A stretch of 35,127 bases of DNA from Clostridiaceae bacterium (GTDB lineage Bacteria; Bacillota; Clostridia; Acetivibrionales; DUMB01): positions 1-35,127 of the forward strand of contig DULF01000082.1 in assembly GCA_012840535.1 (NCBI GenBank). The letters are read 5' to 3'. Made by a program: the position numbers and the translations under genes. The stretch's first letter is position 1, and each line of letters starts with the position of its first letter. The notes beneath the pieces are model-generated. The model did not search any database, was not told where the DNA came from, and worked only from the letters and a program-made list of their open reading frames with translations. Shown here in pieces: positions 16,749 to 26,705 of this stretch.

Positions 16749-16777
16749 TTGAAAAATGCCTACAAAAAATGGATATT
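16749..16777 (+). promoter_or_regulatory. Candidate promoter of HD-GYP gene
   Basis: TTGAAA (16749-16754), a 17-base spacer and GATATT (16772-16777). It is a moderate match in AT-rich DNA, about 85 bases upstream of the HD-GYP start. Confidence 0.3.
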
Positions 16778-16861
16778 TTTAGATAATTTAAAAGGATTAT
16801 ATTGAAGAGTGTCGAATTATTATGTTGTAAGATACCCATTATTATGTTTCCGGAGGTCAGA

Positions 16862-17764
16862 ATGCGAAAGGTATATGTAGACAACATAGTATCGGGTATG
16901 AAACTTGCAAAGGCGGTCTTTTCTCATGAAGGAAGAATACTGCTGGCGTCAGGTATTGAGCTGAAAAGGAGAAGCATTGATAAGCTCAGACGATATAATA
17001 TAAGCCAAATTTATGTTGATGACGAAGTATTCGGGTTCAGTGAGATTGACGATGAAGCCTGCAAGCAGACAGTAACCCAAATAAAACGGCTTGCAGAAAA
17101 TTCCATAATAGGCTATTCATTTTCAAGTACAGCCGATGTAATACGGTTAAAAAATGTGATAGCTGAGATAGCTGATGAATTGCTTGATGATAAACATATC
17201 CTGCAAAGCCTGTCAGATTTGTATACTGTTGATAGCTACACTTTTGAGCATTCCGTTAATGTATGCATTATCTCCGTTATGATTGGTATTGCTATGAATT
17301 TTTGCAAATCAAGGCTAAAGGATTTGGGTATCGGTGCGTTGTTGCATGATATTGGAAAACTCAGGATACCGGAAGAAATTTTAAAGAAACCTTTCCGGTT
17401 AACGGAGGAAGAATTTGAAGAGGTAAAAAAACACACTATTTACGGCTACGAAATTTTAAAAAACAATAATAAATTCGGTAAAATATCTTCATATATTGCT
17501 CTTGAGCACCATGAGAGGTGTGATGGAAGCGGATATCCTCTTAAGCTGGAAAGAAACAGTATACATCTGTATTCCAGAATCGTATCGGTAGCAGATGTAT
17601 TTAACGCGCTGACTACAGACAGGGTTTACCGCAAAAAAATGGAGAAGCAGAATGCGTTCAAATACATAATGTCTCTTGGAAGTCACCATTTAGATAAAGA
17701 AATAACTGATGTTTTTATTAAATATATTGATTTTTGCCCAATAAGGATTGTAAGCGAAAATTGA
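16862..17764 (+). CDS. HD-GYP domain phosphodiesterase
   Basis: Predicted cyclic-di-GMP (or related cyclic dinucleotide) phosphodiesterase, cytoplasmic, 300 aa. The N-terminal ~110 residues are an uncharacterised region seen in many clostridial HD-GYP proteins. The HD domain follows, with metal ligands His130, His162-Asp163 in LLHDIGK, His191 and the pair HH at 216-217, and then DGSGYP at 221-226. The motif set is complete, so it should be active. CGGAGG lies about seven bases before ATG 16862; the longer frame from 16802 lacks a site. It has no receiver or membrane domain, so its input signal is unknown. Confidence 0.92.
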   Translation: MRKVYVDNIVSGMKLAKAVFSHEGRILLASGIELKRRSIDKLRRYNISQIYVDDEVFGFSEIDDEACKQTVTQIKRLAENSIIGYSFSSTADVIRLKNVIAEIADELLDDKHILQSLSDLYTVDSYTFEHSVNVCIISVMIGIAMNFCKSRLKDLGIGALLHDIGKLRIPEEILKKPFRLTEEEFEEVKKHTIYGYEILKNNNKFGKISSYIALEHHERCDGSGYPLKLERNSIHLYSRIVSVADVFNALTTDRVYRKKMEKQNAFKYIMSLGSHHLDKEITDVFIKYIDFCPIRIVSEN

Positions 17765-17812
17765 GTTAATAGCTTATAAATTAATTAAAATTTAAGATAA
17801 GTATTAAAAAAG

Positions 17813-17847
17813 GAGTTAAATGAGGCAGGTAATTTAACTCTTTTTTT
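17813..17847 (+). terminator. Intrinsic terminator after HD-GYP gene
   Basis: GAGTTAAAT (17813-17821) and ATTTAACTC (17832-17840) form a nine-pair stem with a ten-base loop, followed by seven T residues. It separates the HD-GYP gene from dnaE. Confidence 0.85.
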
Positions 17848-17922
17848 ATTTTGTGATATAATTATTTTATATACTGCAAGCATGTTTTATTAGATTTTAT
17901 GAACAGTAAAAGGATGATATAG

Positions 17923-20900
17923 TTGCAGGATTTCGTACATTTGCATGTTCATACGGAGTATAGTCTTCTTGACGGAGCAAGCAGAATAAAAAGCTTAATA
18001 GCCAGGGCTGTTGAATTAGGGATGAAGAGCGTAGCTATAACGGACCATGGCGTTATGTATGGAGTAATAGATTTTTACAAGGAAGCTATTAAGAACAAAA
18101 TCAAGCCCATAATTGGCTGTGAAGTTTACACTGCCCGAAGAAGCAGGTTCGACAAACAGGCAAACATTGATTCAGATCAGGGACATTTAATACTTCTGGC
18201 AAAAAACAACACTGGTTACAAGAACCTTATGAAGATAGTCTCCATAGGATTTACCGAAGGCTTTTATTATAAGCCCAGAATAGATATGGAAGTGCTGGAG
18301 AGATATTCTGAAGGTTTGATTGCACTTAGCGCTTGCCTTTCAGGAGACATTCCGGCCGCTCTTCTCATGGGTGACTACGAAAAGGCAAAGGATTTAGCGC
18401 TAAAGTTTAATAGTATATTCGGACAGGGGAATTTTTATCTGGAACTCCAAATGAACGGAATAGAGGAACAAAATATTGTCAATCAAAAACTCATTAAAAT
18501 AAGCAGAGAGCTTGGATTGCCACTGGTTGCCACAAATGACGTCCACTATTTATACCGTGAGGATGCAAAAGCACATGATATCCTTTTATGTATCCAGACA
18601 GGCAAAAATATCAACGATGAGGACAGGATGAAATTTTCATCTGAAGATTTTTACTTCAAGTCTGTAGAAGAAATGGCAGCGCTTTTTAAAAATTTGCCGG
18701 AAGCTGTTGAAAACACATGTAGAATAGCAGAGCAATGCAATGTTGAACTGGAGTTTAATAAACTTCATTTGCCTAAATTTAAAGTTCCTGAAAATGAAGA
18801 ACCATATGAGTATCTCAGGAAGCTATGTTACCAAGGATTAAGGAACAGATACGGAGAGAATGTCAGTAAAGAATATGAAGAGAGACTTGAATATGAACTT
18901 GGCGTTATCAGGCAGATGGGTTACGTGGACTACTTCCTGATAGTATGGGATTTTATAAAGTACGCCAAAGACCGTGGGATAATGGTTGGACCAGGAAGGG
19001 GATCCGCGGCAGGAAGCATTGTGGCTTATACCCTTGGAATAACCAATATTGACCCTATTAAATACAATCTACTTTTTGAAAGATTTCTCAATCCTGAAAG
19101 AATCAGCATGCCTGATATTGACATAGACTTTTGTTTCGAACGCAGGCAGGAAGTAATTGACTATGTCATTGAAAAATACGGGAAAGACAAGGTGGCCCAG
19201 ATAATAACCTTTGGTACAATGGCCGCGAGAGCTGCTATCAGGGATGTGGGAAGGGCCCTTAATATACCCTATAACGAAGTTGATGCCGTAGCCAAGATGA
19301 TTCCTTTTCAAATAGGAATGACTATAGACAAAGCCCTTGAATTAAATCCTGAACTTAAAAGCAGATATGAAGGTGACGAAACAGTAAGAGAATTAATTGA
19401 CACAGCCAGGAGGCTTGAGGGAATGCCAAGGCACGCGTCTACCCATGCGGCAGGTGTGGTGATTTCCAGGGAGCCTATTGTTGAATATGTACCATTGCAA
19501 AGGAATGAGGACAGTATAACCACACAGTTTCCCATGGGAATTTTGGAAGAGCTTGGACTGCTTAAAATGGATTTTCTGGGCCTTAGGACTCTTACTGTAA
19601 TACGGGACACCGTTGAACTGATCAAAAAGAACTACGGACGGGAAATAGACATTGACAAACTTGATATGGACGACAAGAATGTTTTTAAAATGATAAGCGA
19701 GGGAAAGACCGCAGGGGTATTCCAGCTTGAAAGCGCTGGAATGACACAGTTTATGAAAGAACTTCAGCCATCATCCCTGGAAGATATAATCGCAGGCATT
19801 TCCCTTTACCGGCCAGGGCCAATGGATCAAATACCCAGGTATATAAAAAATAAGAACAATCCATCTGAAATAAAGTATCATCATCCATTGCTTAAAAATA
19901 TATTGAAAGTGACGTATGGCTGTATGGTTTACCAGGAACAGGTAATGCAGATAGTCCGTGAGCTTGCAGGATATTCCATGGGACGTTCTGACCTTGTAAG
20001 ACGCGCCATGGCGAAGAAAAAAGCTGATATCATGGAACAGGAAAGACAAAATTTCATATATGGAATAACCGATAGTGACGGAAATATAATTGTAAAAGGG
20101 GCAATCAGAAATGGTGTGGATGAACGCACTGCAAATATAATATTTGATGAAATGATGGATTTTGCAAGCTATGCATTTAATAAATCCCATGCTGCCGCAT
20201 ATGCTGTTGTTGCATATCAGACCGCATGGCTTAAACATTATTACCCGACTGAATTTATGGCAGCGCTTTTAAACAGCTTTCTAGGCAGCAGCGATAAGAT
20301 TTCCCAGTATGTACATGAGTGCAGAAGCTTGAACATTGATGTCCTGCCCCCTGATATTAATGAAAGCGATGTAAAGTTTTCGGTAATAAACGGAAAGATA
20401 AGATTCGGTATGGCTGCCGTAAAAAACGTTGGTGTAAATGCGGTTTCCGGGATAATAGATGAAAGAAAAACAAACGGACTTTTTAAATCTTTCGGTGATT
20501 TTTGCGAAAGAATGTCCAGCAGGGATGTTAATAAAAGATGTATAGAAAGTCTTATAAAGTGTGGCGCATTCGACTCTTTTGGTGTATACCGGTCTCAGCT
20601 CATGGCGGTTTATGAGAAGATGATTGAAGGAATACAGGTGAGAAAAAAAAGAAATTTGGATGGGCAGTTATCGATTTTTGAATTTTCCGTCCAAAATGAA
20701 AAAGAAGATGCTTTAGTTGAGGAGTATCCTGAAATAAAAGAATATCCGCAAAAAACGTTGCTGTCCATGGAAAAAGAGATGCTGGGACTTTATATTTCTG
20801 GACATCCTTTAGGCGAATACGAGGAAGAGCTAAAATCAAGCGTAAATTTATTCAGCACCGATTTGAGAGTAAATATGGATGAAAACGGTGTTGAAGCCGG

Positions 20901-21426
20901 ATTTGACAGAGATAAGGAAATAAAAGATGGAGCATTAGTTACAATTGGTGGAATAATAACGGAGAGGAAAACTAAAACTACAAAAAGCAATAACCTAATG
21001 GCTTTTGTAGCACTTGAGGATTTATACGGATCAATGGAAGTAATAGTATTTCCGGCAATATTAAGAAAATACGCTGATTTATTGGTCGAAGATAATATTG
21101 TATTAATAAAGGGAAGAGTGAGTATGAAGGAGGAGGAACAACCTAAAATTATATGTGAAGAAGTCAGCATGCTGAGAAAGAACAATGATGCAAAAGCAAG
21201 AACACCAAAGTTGTACATTAAAATCAGCAATTCTGAAAATAAGGAGTCTATTGACTCGCTGATGTCAACTTTGAAGTTCTTTAACGGACAAACTCCTGTA
21301 TGTCTTTATTATGAAAAAGAAAATGCTGTAAAAGTAGTAGAAAGAGATTGTTGGGTGTTTCTCAATGACAGTTTGCTTAATGAGTTAAAAGAGAGGTTTG
21401 GAAATGATAACGTAAAGGTTGTTTAA
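17923..21426 (+). CDS. dnaE: DNA polymerase III alpha subunit
   Basis: Replicative DNA polymerase of the C family, 1167 aa. The order is: N-terminal PHP domain (HLHVHTEYSLLDG, residues 6-18), palm with catalytic aspartates in PDIDIDF (397-403), a fingers region rich in conserved glycine/arginine motifs (GPGRGSAAGS, YRPGPMDQIP), and a C-terminal OB-fold near residues 1000-1080. The absence of a proofreading exonuclease domain separates it from PolC. Firmicutes normally carry both, with DnaE extending primers. The start is TTG 17923, with AGGATG six bases upstream. mtrB and the 65-aa gene follow on the same strand. Confidence 0.97.
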   Translation: MQDFVHLHVHTEYSLLDGASRIKSLIARAVELGMKSVAITDHGVMYGVIDFYKEAIKNKIKPIIGCEVYTARRSRFDKQANIDSDQGHLILLAKNNTGYKNLMKIVSIGFTEGFYYKPRIDMEVLERYSEGLIALSACLSGDIPAALLMGDYEKAKDLALKFNSIFGQGNFYLELQMNGIEEQNIVNQKLIKISRELGLPLVATNDVHYLYREDAKAHDILLCIQTGKNINDEDRMKFSSEDFYFKSVEEMAALFKNLPEAVENTCRIAEQCNVELEFNKLHLPKFKVPENEEPYEYLRKLCYQGLRNRYGENVSKEYEERLEYELGVIRQMGYVDYFLIVWDFIKYAKDRGIMVGPGRGSAAGSIVAYTLGITNIDPIKYNLLFERFLNPERISMPDIDIDFCFERRQEVIDYVIEKYGKDKVAQIITFGTMAARAAIRDVGRALNIPYNEVDAVAKMIPFQIGMTIDKALELNPELKSRYEGDETVRELIDTARRLEGMPRHASTHAAGVVISREPIVEYVPLQRNEDSITTQFPMGILEELGLLKMDFLGLRTLTVIRDTVELIKKNYGREIDIDKLDMDDKNVFKMISEGKTAGVFQLESAGMTQFMKELQPSSLEDIIAGISLYRPGPMDQIPRYIKNKNNPSEIKYHHPLLKNILKVTYGCMVYQEQVMQIVRELAGYSMGRSDLVRRAMAKKKADIMEQERQNFIYGITDSDGNIIVKGAIRNGVDERTANIIFDEMMDFASYAFNKSHAAAYAVVAYQTAWLKHYYPTEFMAALLNSFLGSSDKISQYVHECRSLNIDVLPPDINESDVKFSVINGKIRFGMAAVKNVGVNAVSGIIDERKTNGLFKSFGDFCERMSSRDVNKRCIESLIKCGAFDSFGVYRSQLMAVYEKMIEGIQVRKKRNLDGQLSIFEFSVQNEKEDALVEEYPEIKEYPQKTLLSMEKEMLGLYISGHPLGEYEEELKSSVNLFSTDLRVNMDENGVEAGFDRDKEIKDGALVTIGGIITERKTKTTKSNNLMAFVALEDLYGSMEVIVFPAILRKYADLLVEDNIVLIKGRVSMKEEEQPKIICEEVSMLRKNNDAKARTPKLYIKISNSENKESIDSLMSTLKFFNGQTPVCLYYEKENAVKVVERDCWVFLNDSLLNELKERFGNDNVKVV

Positions 21427-21463
21427 GGAAAGCCTCTTAATAGGCTGCACACTAAATTAAATA

Positions 21464-21492
21464 TTGATTTTTGGTCTGAAATAATATATAGT
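21464..21492 (+). promoter_or_regulatory. Candidate promoter of mtrB
   Basis: TTGATT (21464-21469), a 17-base spacer and TATAGT (21487-21492). Transcription would begin near 21499, after the ATG at 21494. That agrees with translation starting at TTG 21512, although the leader would be very short. Confidence 0.35.
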
Positions 21493-21511
21493 TATGTCGA
21501 GGTGGTTTTTA

Positions 21512-21745
21512 TTGGAGCGGGAAACTGATTATATAACCGGAGATTATGTCGTTGTGAGAGCCGAAGAAAATGGTGTGAGTATAATTGGTCTTACGCGAGG
21601 TAAAGATACAAAATTTCACCACACCGAAAAACTTGACAAGGGTGAAGTGCTAATTGCCCAGTTTACCGAGAATACTTCAGCGATAAAAGTCAGAGGTAAA
21701 GCAAAAATACTTTGTCGACATGGGGAAATTCATTCCGGTGAATAA
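21512..21745 (+). CDS. mtrB: Tryptophan RNA-binding attenuation protein (TRAP)
   Basis: Ring-forming (11-mer in Bacillus) protein that, when loaded with tryptophan, binds GAG/UAG triplet repeats in trp leader RNAs and shuts down transcription and translation. The 77-aa product is close to the Bacillus subtilis protein as I remember it, including [19 protein letters not shown] and TSAIKVRG. The equivalents of the RNA-contacting Lys37, Lys56 and Arg58 are Lys40, Lys59 and Arg61. An ATG at 21494 is in frame, but AGGTGG (21500-21505) sits downstream of it and six bases before TTG 21512, so TTG is the likely start. No trp, folate or anti-TRAP gene is nearby. Confidence 0.93.
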   Translation: MERETDYITGDYVVVRAEENGVSIIGLTRGKDTKFHHTEKLDKGEVLIAQFTENTSAIKVRGKAKILCRHGEIHSGE

Positions 21746-21768
21746 AAAATAAAGGGGCGTGTTTTAAT

Positions 21769-21966
21769 ATGTGGACAGTGGTATATATGGCTCAGAGTAA
21801 GGATATTGCCACTAAATTGCAGGAGTTGCTGACGAATGAAGGAATACTTGTAAAGTTAAGGCCGATAAGTAAGAATCATGAAAATAATGACAACTATTTT
21901 GAGGTTCTTGTCCCCGAAGCAGAAATTGAGGAAGCTCATAGCGTTATCATAGAAAAAGGTTTTTAA
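21769..21966 (+). CDS. Small protein, DUF2007-like, 65 aa
   Basis: Unknown function. A compact alpha/beta protein beginning MWTVVYMAQSKDIATKLQ and ending with EEAHSVIIEKGF. This resembles the small DUF2007-type putative signalling domain often encoded near pfkA or dnaE in clostridia; that context is from memory. GGGGCG about nine bases before ATG 21769 is the ribosome binding site. It follows mtrB by 23 bases and is probably cotranscribed with it. A terminator lies between it and pfkA. Confidence 0.8.
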   Translation: MWTVVYMAQSKDIATKLQELLTNEGILVKLRPISKNHENNDNYFEVLVPEAEIEEAHSVIIEKGF

Positions 21967-22009
21967 GTTTATGTTTTTCAAGTGTTCTTGATTGTTTATA
22001 ACATTTTAT

Positions 22010-22047
22010 CCCGTGTCTTGAATCTGATACACGGGTTTAATATTTTT
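22010..22047 (+). terminator. Intrinsic terminator before pfkA
   Basis: CCCGTGT (22010-22016) and ACACGGG (22029-22035) form a seven-pair stem with a 12-base loop, followed by TTTAATATTTTT. Only 29 bases separate it from the pfkA start. Confidence 0.75.
22018..22046 (+). promoter_or_regulatory. Candidate pfkA promoter inside the terminator
   Basis: TTGAAT (22018-22023) lies in the terminator loop and TATTTT (22041-22046) in its T-run, 17 bases apart. Start of transcription near 22053 would leave a leader of about 24 nt with the AGGAGGT site. Confidence 0.3.
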
Positions 22048-22049
22048 AG

Positions 22050-23048
<999 letters not shown>

Positions 23049-23075
23049 AACGCTAACAGGGTGGTATATAGAATT

Positions 23076-23492
23076 ATGTTCACTTCTGAGACAAGATTAA
23101 CTGTTAGATATGCGGAAACCGACCAAATGGGTATTGTCCATCATTCAAACTATCCGATTTGGTTTGAAGCGGGAAGGACGGACTTTATAAAAAAGGTGGG
23201 CATGCAATATTCAAAAATTGAAGAAGAAGGTTTTTTACTTCCGCTTGTTGAATTGGAATGCAATTTTAAAGGCGCAGCCAGATATGAGGATGAAATAGTC
23301 GTAAAGACAAGTTTGAAAGAAATAACCTATACCAGGGTTAAATTTTATTATGAGGTATTTGTAGGTGAGAGCACTAAGCCAATTACAACCGGCTCAACAG
23401 TTCACGCATGGACAAACAGCCTGCTTAAGCCTGTTAATATAAAAAAACATGCACCTCACATTTATGATTTGCTTAAGGCTGCAATAGAATGA
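23076..23492 (+). CDS. Acyl-CoA thioesterase, YbgC/FadM type
   Basis: Hot-dog fold thioesterase, 138 aa, predicted to hydrolyse acyl-CoA or acyl-ACP thioesters. The active-site signature YAETDQMGIVHHSNYPIWFE (residues 12-31) contains the catalytic Asp16 in the usual position. AGGGTGG ends 12 bases before ATG 23076, a slightly long spacing. A GTG at 23061 is in frame but has no better site. It lies 27 bases after pfkA. Its position before a phospholipid-synthesis gene suggests, but does not show, a role in membrane lipid metabolism. Confidence 0.9.
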   Translation: MFTSETRLTVRYAETDQMGIVHHSNYPIWFEAGRTDFIKKVGMQYSKIEEEGFLLPLVELECNFKGAARYEDEIVVKTSLKEITYTRVKFYYEVFVGESTKPITTGSTVHAWTNSLLKPVNIKKHAPHIYDLLKAAIE

Positions 23493-23608
23493 CCTTGACT
23501 GATGAATCTGAAGAATTAATGCATTGCGAATAAACAAGGGTTTATGATAAACTATATAAGATGTATTATTTCCTGGATAGAGATAAAAAAGTGTCAGGTG
23601 GTGAGCAG

Positions 23609-24133
23609 GTGAGTATCCCAAATATTCTTACAGTAATTAGATTTATTCTGATACCTGTTTTTGGTTACTATCTTTTTCATGAGCAATATAAAGTAGCTTT
23701 GCTGCTGTTTCTCCTGGCCGGACTTACAGATGTGCTTGACGGTTATATAGCAAGGGCGTTTAACATGGTAACTCCTTGGGGAAAACTTGCTGATCCCTTG
23801 GCAGATAAGCTTATGCAAATAACGGCGCTTGTGCTTTTGACATATCTTCGTAAAATACCTATTATTATAGTTATTATTGTAGGTATTAAGGAATTATTTA
23901 TGGGATTGGGGAGCATTGTTTTGTATAAGAAAAGACAATATGTGGTGTCGGCAAACTGGTATGGCAAGCTTGCAACAGTTATATTCTATTTTGCTGTTGT
24001 TATGATTATTATGTTTGATATGAGCAAGTTTTATAATTATTTATTTATAGGTATTGCTGTTTTTTCAACTTTATTTGCTTTCTTCATGTATCTGAATTCC
24101 TATAGAAAAATCAGCAGAAACCGGCAGGTGTAG
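23609..24133 (+). CDS. CDP-alcohol phosphatidyltransferase, PgsA-like
   Basis: Integral membrane enzyme that probably transfers phosphatidyl from CDP-diacylglycerol to glycerol 3-phosphate (phosphatidylglycerophosphate synthase). The 174-aa protein has about five hydrophobic helices and the complete family motif DGx2ARx8Gx3Dx3D: Asp44-Gly45, Ala48-Arg49, Gly58, Asp62 and Asp66. GTG 23609, preceded by AGGTGG, gives MSIPNILTVIRF, the usual PgsA N-terminus; the longer frame from 23561 is rejected. The acceptor alcohol cannot be read with certainty from the motif alone. Confidence 0.9.
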   Translation: MSIPNILTVIRFILIPVFGYYLFHEQYKVALLLFLLAGLTDVLDGYIARAFNMVTPWGKLADPLADKLMQITALVLLTYLRKIPIIIVIIVGIKELFMGLGSIVLYKKRQYVVSANWYGKLATVIFYFAVVMIIMFDMSKFYNYLFIGIAVFSTLFAFFMYLNSYRKISRNRQV

Positions 24134-24142
24134 GGCCGCTGT

Positions 24143-25030
24143 ATGTTTGGATATATTCTGCCGGAAAAGCCTGACCTAAAAATTAAGGAATATGAACTGT
24201 TTAAGGCATATTATTGCGGTGTATGCAAATCTATCGGCAAAAGATGGGGCCATGTATCAAGGCTGATACTTAACTATGATTCTACGTTTCTGGCAATTTT
24301 ACTTTCTGCCGCAACAGGTGAAAAAGCTTCTGTAAGCCGTGAGATATGCATAGTCCATCCTCTTAAAAAAAGAAAAGTTATCAAAAACAATAAAATCATT
24401 GATTACGCCTCAGACATAAACATAATTCTGGCGTATTATAATCTGATGGATAATTGGAATGATGAACATTCAATACCGTCCGGATTAGGCGCGCTTGCTT
24501 TAAGAAAGAAGTTCCGAAAATTAAAAAAGAAGTATAAAGAAAAATGTGATATAATCGAAAGTAAGCTAATCGAATTAAAAAAACTGGAAAGTGAAAAGTG
24601 TGGCTCAATGGATAGAGCTGCAGAGCCGTTTGCCAGGATAATGGAAGAGGTTGTTGCACATGAACCTCTTTGCGATGACGAGAAAAAAAGAAAAATATTA
24701 AAATGGATTGGATATAACCTGGGAAAATGGATATATATTTTAGATGCTTATGATGACCTTGAGGATGATATCAGGAGAAAAACTTATAACCCTTTGATCA
24801 ATCAATATGAGTATAAAAACGAGGGTGTTGAAAATTTTAAGTCCAGAATAAAGGAACGGGTGGAGTTTAACCTGACATACTGTTTAAACCAGATAGCGGG
24901 AGCGTATGAATTACTTGAAATAAAAAATAATAAGGGCATAATTGAAAATATATTATATATGGGAATGCTCAGAAAAACGGAGCAAATATTAAATACAGGG
25001 AGTTGTAGGGAAATTGAAAAATCCGTATGA
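24143..25030 (+). CDS. DUF5685-family protein
   Basis: 295 aa, function unknown. It begins [20 protein letters not shown], followed by [14 protein letters not shown], an N-terminal pattern I associate with the clostridial DUF5685 family. Further cysteines lie in the middle ([24 protein letters not shown]) and an acidic motif [11 protein letters not shown] comes near residue 205. It has many charged helices and no membrane segment or signal peptide. The ribosome binding site is weak (GTAGGG). The last 17 bases overlap the start of the J-domain gene, so the two are translationally coupled and probably functionally linked. Confidence 0.75.
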   Translation: MFGYILPEKPDLKIKEYELFKAYYCGVCKSIGKRWGHVSRLILNYDSTFLAILLSAATGEKASVSREICIVHPLKKRKVIKNNKIIDYASDINIILAYYNLMDNWNDEHSIPSGLGALALRKKFRKLKKKYKEKCDIIESKLIELKKLESEKCGSMDRAAEPFARIMEEVVAHEPLCDDEKKRKILKWIGYNLGKWIYILDAYDDLEDDIRRKTYNPLINQYEYKNEGVENFKSRIKERVEFNLTYCLNQIAGAYELLEIKNNKGIIENILYMGMLRKTEQILNTGSCREIEKSV

Positions 25031-25643
25031 GGTTCTTGGAATTAAAGAAGGGGCCAGTGAGGAAGAAATAAAAAGGGCTTATCGGGAATTAGTAAAAAAA
25101 TACCACCCCGATCAATACCGTGATAATCCCCTTTCAAAACTAGCTGAAGAGAAACTTAGGGAAATAAATGAGGCATATGAATACTTAATGAAAAATAAAA
25201 ATGCCAAGTGGGGAGGAAGCACTGAAGGAAATTACAGTTCGTGGGGCAATCAAAGCTCATGGGGCAATCAAAGCAGGAACGGCAATTTTGATTATATAAG
25301 AATGAACATAAATAGAGGGAATTTAGGTTTGGCAGAGGAATTGCTCAACCGTTCGGCGATCCGTTCAGCAGAATGGTATTACCTTAAGGGCTTGATTTTC
25401 CTCCGCAAAGGCTGGTATGATGAAGCTTATTCACATATTCAGACTGCAGTAAACATGGATCCCGGCAATTTTGAATACAGAAGCACCCTTAACAGGATGA
25501 GCGCGGCAAACAATATGTACAGGGGAAGCGCTTATAACAGGGGCTATGGAAGTGATCCCGACTTATGCACAATCTGCCAGTGTCTCTGGTGTTCCGACTG
25601 CTGTTGTGAGTGCATGGGAGGAGATTTGATTTCATGTTGCTAA
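25014..25643 (+). CDS. J-domain protein with cysteine-rich tail
   Basis: Predicted Hsp70 co-chaperone, 209 aa. The J-domain covers residues 3-65 with the HPD tripeptide at 31-33, which stimulates DnaK ATPase. A linker with two SSWGNQ repeats follows. A tetratricopeptide-like helical region comes next (about 90-155, [19 protein letters not shown]) and then a C-terminal tail with ten cysteines in its last 25 residues ([14 protein letters not shown], final CC). It starts at TTG 25014 inside the end of the DUF5685 gene. The tail could bind metal or be lipid-modified; no G/F region or DnaJ zinc domain is present. Confidence 0.88.
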   Translation: MKNPYEVLGIKEGASEEEIKRAYRELVKKYHPDQYRDNPLSKLAEEKLREINEAYEYLMKNKNAKWGGSTEGNYSSWGNQSSWGNQSRNGNFDYIRMNINRGNLGLAEELLNRSAIRSAEWYYLKGLIFLRKGWYDEAYSHIQTAVNMDPGNFEYRSTLNRMSAANNMYRGSAYNRGYGSDPDLCTICQCLWCSDCCCECMGGDLISCC

Positions 25644-25679
25644 ACATGGAGTCTTCTATTATATGAAAAGGGTGGTTAA

Positions 25680-26204
25680 GTGTCTCGTCACAGCTCATTA
25701 AATACAAAAAGAATTGCACTTAACGGTATCCTGGGCTCATTGGCTGTAGTAGCAGTTTTTCTTGCAACTGTTATGCCCACAAACAGGTTGTCTTTTTTTG
25801 CGCTGAGCTCATTTTTTGTCAGTGTAGTGATTATTGAATATGGAATAAAGAACGGCTGGGCTTTTTATATATCAACCAGTTTGCTTGCGCTGATAGTAGT
25901 GCCAAATAAGGTGGAAGTCATTCCATACGCAATATTTTTCGGTATATACGGAATTGTCAAATCTTATATAGAAAGACTTGGCAGGGTAATGCTTGAATAT
26001 GTTTTGAAGTATGTTTACTTTAACGCTTGTCTTGCATGCATAGTTTTTGTTGTCAGGGAATTCTTCCTCGAAACCGTTGATTTAAGATTTTCATGGTGGT
26101 TGGTAATAATTGCCCTTCAAGGTGTATTTTTAGTGTATGATTATGTGTACACCCTTTTCATCCGGTATTATATTAACAAGTTGAAGAGAATATTATTAAG
26201 GTAA
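25680..26204 (+). CDS. Hypothetical polytopic membrane protein
   Basis: 174 aa with about five hydrophobic segments and a basic N- and C-terminus. The GTG start at 25680 follows AAAGGGTGG. No conserved catalytic motif is visible. The size and hydrophobic pattern recall substrate-binding S components of ECF vitamin transporters, but I cannot assign it to one. It lies between the J-domain gene and a DUF3842 gene with short gaps, consistent with one transcript running to mutS2. Confidence 0.7.
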   Translation: MSRHSSLNTKRIALNGILGSLAVVAVFLATVMPTNRLSFFALSSFFVSVVIIEYGIKNGWAFYISTSLLALIVVPNKVEVIPYAIFFGIYGIVKSYIERLGRVMLEYVLKYVYFNACLACIVFVVREFFLETVDLRFSWWLVIIALQGVFLVYDYVYTLFIRYYINKLKRILLR

Positions 26205-26261
26205 CGGACAATCCTTTGTTTTGCAATCTTGTTGCTATTTTCAAAAAGGAGGAATGAGCTT

Positions 26262-26678
26262 GTGCGAATTGCTGTCGTTGACGGACAAGGTGGAGGTATA
26301 GGAAAAGTTATTGTGGAAAAGCTTAAAAAGGAATTGCCTGATAATGTGGAAATAGTCGCTCTCGGTACAAACTCCGCAGCTACCGTGTCAATGCTGAAAG
26401 CGGGAGCGGATGAAGGGGCAACAGGTGAGAATGCCATTATTTATAATGCGGCGAAGGCAGATATTATTGTTGGAGTAATAGGAATTATTGTAGCAAATGC
26501 AATGATGGGAGAACTAACACCGTCAATTGCCCGTGCAATCTCGGAAAGCCCTGCTAAAAAGGTACTTATCCCTTTAAACAGGTGCAATATCGAGGTTGCA
26601 GGTATAGGAAATGAATCTTTGCCGCAACTTATTGATAAAGCTGTGGCTTTGGTTAAAAGCTTTATTACTGATGAATAA
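26262..26678 (+). CDS. DUF3842-family protein
   Basis: 138 aa, function unknown. Starting at GTG 26262 (AGGAGG nine bases upstream) it reads MRIAVVDGQGGGIGK, a glycine-rich nucleotide-binding-like loop after a first beta strand. Further conserved-looking parts are ALGTNSAATVSMLKAGAD and the hydrophobic IIVGVIGIIVANAMMGELT. The fold is probably Rossmann-like. This matches what I remember of DUF3842 proteins, which are widespread in anaerobic Firmicutes. The 33 earlier bases of the open frame include the ribosome binding site and are not coding. mutS2 follows 27 bases later. Confidence 0.8.
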   Translation: MRIAVVDGQGGGIGKVIVEKLKKELPDNVEIVALGTNSAATVSMLKAGADEGATGENAIIYNAAKADIIVGVIGIIVANAMMGELTPSIARAISESPAKKVLIPLNRCNIEVAGIGNESLPQLIDKAVALVKSFITDE

Positions 26679-26705
26679 ATTAGGCTTTGAGGTTAGACGA
26701 ATATT

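Noticed and set aside
21494-21511. ATG 21494 as the mtrB start
   Set aside because: No Shine-Dalgarno upstream, while a good one lies between it and TTG 21512; extra residues are not expected in TRAP.
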